Position numbers and translations under genes: made by a program
The notes under the pieces: model-generated
Databases searched by the model: none
What the model saw: only the letters and a program-made list of their open reading frames with translations
What the model was told of the DNA's origin: nothing
NCBI GenBank assembly: GCA_050732635.1
Contig: JBOHRE010000136.1
Coordinates: 1-6,821, forward strand
DNA length: 6,821 bases
Direction of reading: 5' to 3'
From: JBOHRE01 sp050732635
GTDB taxonomy: Bacteria > Gemmatimonadota > Gemmatimonadetes > Longimicrobiales > RSA9
In this document: positions 5,198 to 6,821 of the stretch, one piece after another
Position numbering within the stretch: position 1 is the first letter of the stretch
Layout: each line of letters begins with the position of its first letter

Positions 5198-6821
5198 GAC
5201 GGCTCCTCCCACGCGCGGATCGCGCGCAGCACGTCCAGAGCTTCACCGCCGCCGCCGAGCTCGTCGAGCCGCGCGCGCGTCCACTCGGCGAGCGGCGCCT
5301 GGTCCTTCCAGCCACCGGGCCGCACGCGACAGATCTCACGGAAATCGCAGTACTTGCAGTCCTTCGGCTCATCGGTCGGCAGGAACTGGCCGGCGGCGAC
5401 GGCGTCGAGCAGCCGGTCGACCAGCGCGAGCCCGCCCTCGAGCTGCGCGGCGCCGTAGCGGAAGACCTCGTTCTGGCCGCGGTGCGTCGGAAAGTGATAC
5501 TCGAAGGTATCGACGTCTTCGCCCGTGGTGGCGCGCACGACCGCCGCGTACAGCGCGTGCTGCAGGCGGCGACCACCGCGGTACGCGCCGGAGCGGCCAC
5601 CAAATTCGTAGGGGCGCCCGGTCTTGTAGTCGATGACCCGCAGCGTTTTGCCGTCGCGGTCGATGCGGTCGATGCGGCCACGCAGCCGCAGCTCGCCGCC
5701 CGGCAGGCGCAGCGGCACCGGCGCCTCGCCGTCCATACCGAAGGTGCGCTCGAGGTCGATCCAGCCGGCACCGGTCTCGCGAACCATGTGAACGAACGAG
5801 AGCGCGTCGGCGCGCAGCGCCTTGCGCTCCCGGCGAAACACCGCATCGCTCGGCGCTGGCACGAGCGCGCGCTGCGCATCGGCCAGCTCGTCGATGAGAG
5901 AGAGAGCGCGCGCCTCGAACGCCGGCTCGTCCGCTGCGATCGCGTCGGCCCGCGCCTCGCTGAGCAGCCGCTCGTACAGCTCATGCAGCACCGAGCCGCG
6001 CTCGAGCGCGTCCAGCCAGTGCTCGGGGTCCAGCTCCGGATCGCGCGGCGGCTCGAGCCGCAGCACCGTCCGGTAGAAGTAGCGCCGCGCACAGGCGCCG
6101 AGGTCCTCGAGGCGCGTCGACGACAGGATGACATCCTGGTTGCGGCGCGGATCCAGCACGTCCGGGCGCGCGCGGACCAGCCCGTGGTGGGCCGTGGCGA
6201 CGTCGCCCCGCAGCGCCTCCTGCGCCCGCAGCCCCGCAGCCAGCGCGGGGAACGCGGCCCGGACGACAGCGACACCCTCGCGCATGCGACCCTGCGCAGC
6301 GATCGAGCCCAGCCAGACATCGTTCGCGTCGAGCAACGCTTCACTGCGTGGCACCGCGGAGGCGATCGTGCCGATGCGCGCGTACAGGTCGTCGAAGGAC
6401 AGATCGGGCGCGCGCTCGGCCACGCGCAGCACCTGCAGCAGCACCGCAGCCGGTGCGACGCCTCGCGCCTCGCGCGGATCCCAGGCGGCATAGCTCAGCG
6501 TGACCCGGCCGCGCAGGCGGGCGAGCAGCGCGGCCAGGTGGAAGCGGCGCTCGGCGAGCCGGTCGGCGCTGGTCTCGAGTGCGCCCGGGTCGAGCGCGCG
6601 CCGGTCGCTGTCGAGCAGCAGCGGCGTCTGCAGACCGGCGCCGGGGAAGCGTTGCGCATCCAGGCCAACGACGAAGGTGGCTGCGCGGCCCGTGAGGCCG
6701 CCGTGCACCATGTCCGTCAGGTGGAGGTGGCCGCCGCTCGAGCCCCAGGGCGCGCTGCCGGCGGCTTCCGGCGCCGGTACGCGGATCTCGAGGTGGCGGC
6801 GGACCACGGCGAGCGCGGCGG
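5194..6821 (-). CDS. addB: AddB-type nuclease subunit with iron-sulfur cysteines (5' end missing)
   Basis: This is the C-terminal part of a larger protein. The frame is open to the window edge with 541 complete codons and no stop; full AddB proteins have about 1000 residues or more, so roughly half is missing. Residues are numbered here from the GTG codon at 6807, an internal valine and not a proposed start. Residues about 30-57 (LTDMVHGGLTG, then FVVGLDAQRFPG) and 101-112 (RVTLSYAAWDPR) look like degenerate helicase motifs V and VI, as expected for the inactive helicase fold of AddB. A PD-(D/E)XK nuclease follows: GSVLHELYERLL (271-282), GRIDRID (377-383, Asp380), VIDYKTG (391-397, Asp393 and Lys395) and LQHALYA (415-421, Gln416). 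Cys239 (in CARRYFYR) and Cys484, Cys487 and Cys493 (C-x2-C-x5-C) are placed as in the AddB 4Fe-4S cluster that staples the nuclease domain. The stop overlaps the addA start as ATGA, so the two are coupled. Assignment to the AddB-like family is strong; only the N-terminus could separate true AddB from a close variant. Confidence 0.88.
   Translation of the reverse strand, partial: AALAVVRRHLEIRVPAPEAAGSAPWGSSGGHLHLTDMVHGGLTGRAATFVVGLDAQRFPGAGLQTPLLLDSDRRALDPGALETSADRLAERRFHLAALLARLRGRVTLSYAAWDPREARGVAPAAVLLQVLRVAERAPDLSFDDLYARIGTIASAVPRSEALLDANDVWLGSIAAQGRMREGVAVVRAAFPALAAGLRAQEALRGDVATAHHGLVRARPDVLDPRRNQDVILSSTRLEDLGACARRYFYRTVLRLEPPRDPELDPEHWLDALERGSVLHELYERLLSEARADAIAADEPAFEARALSLIDELADAQRALVPAPSDAVFRRERKALRADALSFVHMVRETGAGWIDLERTFGMDGEAPVPLRLPGGELRLRGRIDRIDRDGKTLRVIDYKTGRPYEFGGRSGAYRGGRRLQHALYAAVVRATTGEDVDTFEYHFPTHRGQNEVFRYGAAQLEGGLALVDRLLDAVAAGQFLPTDEPKDCKYCDFREICRVRPGGWKDQAPLAEWTRARLDELGGGGEALDVLRAIRAWEEPS
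5203..5210 (-). promoter_or_regulatory. Ribosome binding site for addA inside the end of addB
   Basis: On the minus strand GGGAGGAG lies 5 bases before the ATG at 5197, within the last codons of addB. It decides the addA start: the upstream in-frame GTG at 5212 would itself precede this site. Together with the ATGA stop-start overlap it indicates translational coupling, giving matched amounts of the two subunits. Confidence 0.75.

Noticed and set aside
5198..5212. GTG start for addA at 5212
   Set aside because: The Shine-Dalgarno sequence at 5203-5210 lies downstream of that GTG and is ideally spaced for the ATG at 5197, which also overlaps the addB stop.
2291..5458. A very long plus-strand open frame of 1055 codons opposite addA
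   Set aside because: The opposite strand encodes a complete helicase-nuclease with all motifs. The antisense translation is rich in Arg, Ala and Gly with no recognisable domain, as expected when high GC at third codon positions removes stops from a shadow frame.
5896..5906. Short GA dinucleotide run inside addB, a possible slippage or phase-variation site
   Set aside because: Only about five and a half repeats, encoding ordinary helix residues (ALSLI) in frame; too short to argue for programmed variation without population data.
4962..6491. A second minus-strand open frame of 509 codons overlapping addB and the start of addA
   Set aside because: It is an out-of-frame shadow: Arg/Ser/Cys-rich, no domain, and spanning the junction of two well-supported genes.
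1..6821. A defence island, toxin-antitoxin pair, CRISPR array or mobile element
   Set aside because: AddAB-type genes are housekeeping repair genes, and the flanking genes are exported proteins. I saw no transposase, integrase, methylase, spaced direct repeats or tRNA-like structure, and base composition looks uniform.

Overview
This is a high-GC bacterial window in which all recognisable genes lie on the minus strand, so it reads from right to left. In transcription order it holds four genes. The first is the 3' part of an AddB-type nuclease subunit (5194-6821, cut by the window edge). The second is a complete AddA-type helicase-nuclease (1832-5197). The third is an exported DUF1028-family protein with a C-terminal TPR-like region (735-1757). 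The fourth is a small exported alanine-rich helical protein of unknown function (60-650). Coding density is about 97 percent, and no stretch over 300 bases lacks a gene. I see no tRNA, rRNA, insertion sequence, CRISPR array or prophage gene.

The core is an AddAB-like double-strand break repair cassette. The two genes overlap by the four bases ATGA, with a strong Shine-Dalgarno sequence inside the end of addB, so they are very likely co-transcribed and translationally coupled. AddA carries the complete set of UvrD/RecB helicase motifs plus a C-terminal RecB-type nuclease. AddB carries a second nuclease of the PD-(D/E)XK type, framed by the four cysteines expected for an iron-sulfur cluster. 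Together they would form a dual-nuclease end-resection machine that loads recombinase for homologous recombination. The first residues of AddA contain QLELGL, a close match to the bacterial sliding-clamp binding motif; this is the most interesting new observation here.

The two downstream genes both begin with signal peptides and look functionally separate from the repair pair. A 74-base gap with a plausible -10 element separates addA from the DUF1028 gene. An 84-base gap with a GC-rich hairpin and an imperfect palindrome separates the DUF1028 gene from the small gene. A perfect 14-bp GC-rich inverted repeat after the last gene probably ends transcription.

Taxonomy is an inference. High GC, short AxA-Q signal peptides, DUF1028 proteins with TPR-like tails, and the style of the small helical exported protein suggest Gemmatimonadota or a neighbouring environmental phylum. 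No marker gene proves this. Apart from the possible clamp motif, I found no clearly novel multi-gene system; the window is mostly ordinary housekeeping repair plus two poorly characterised exported proteins.
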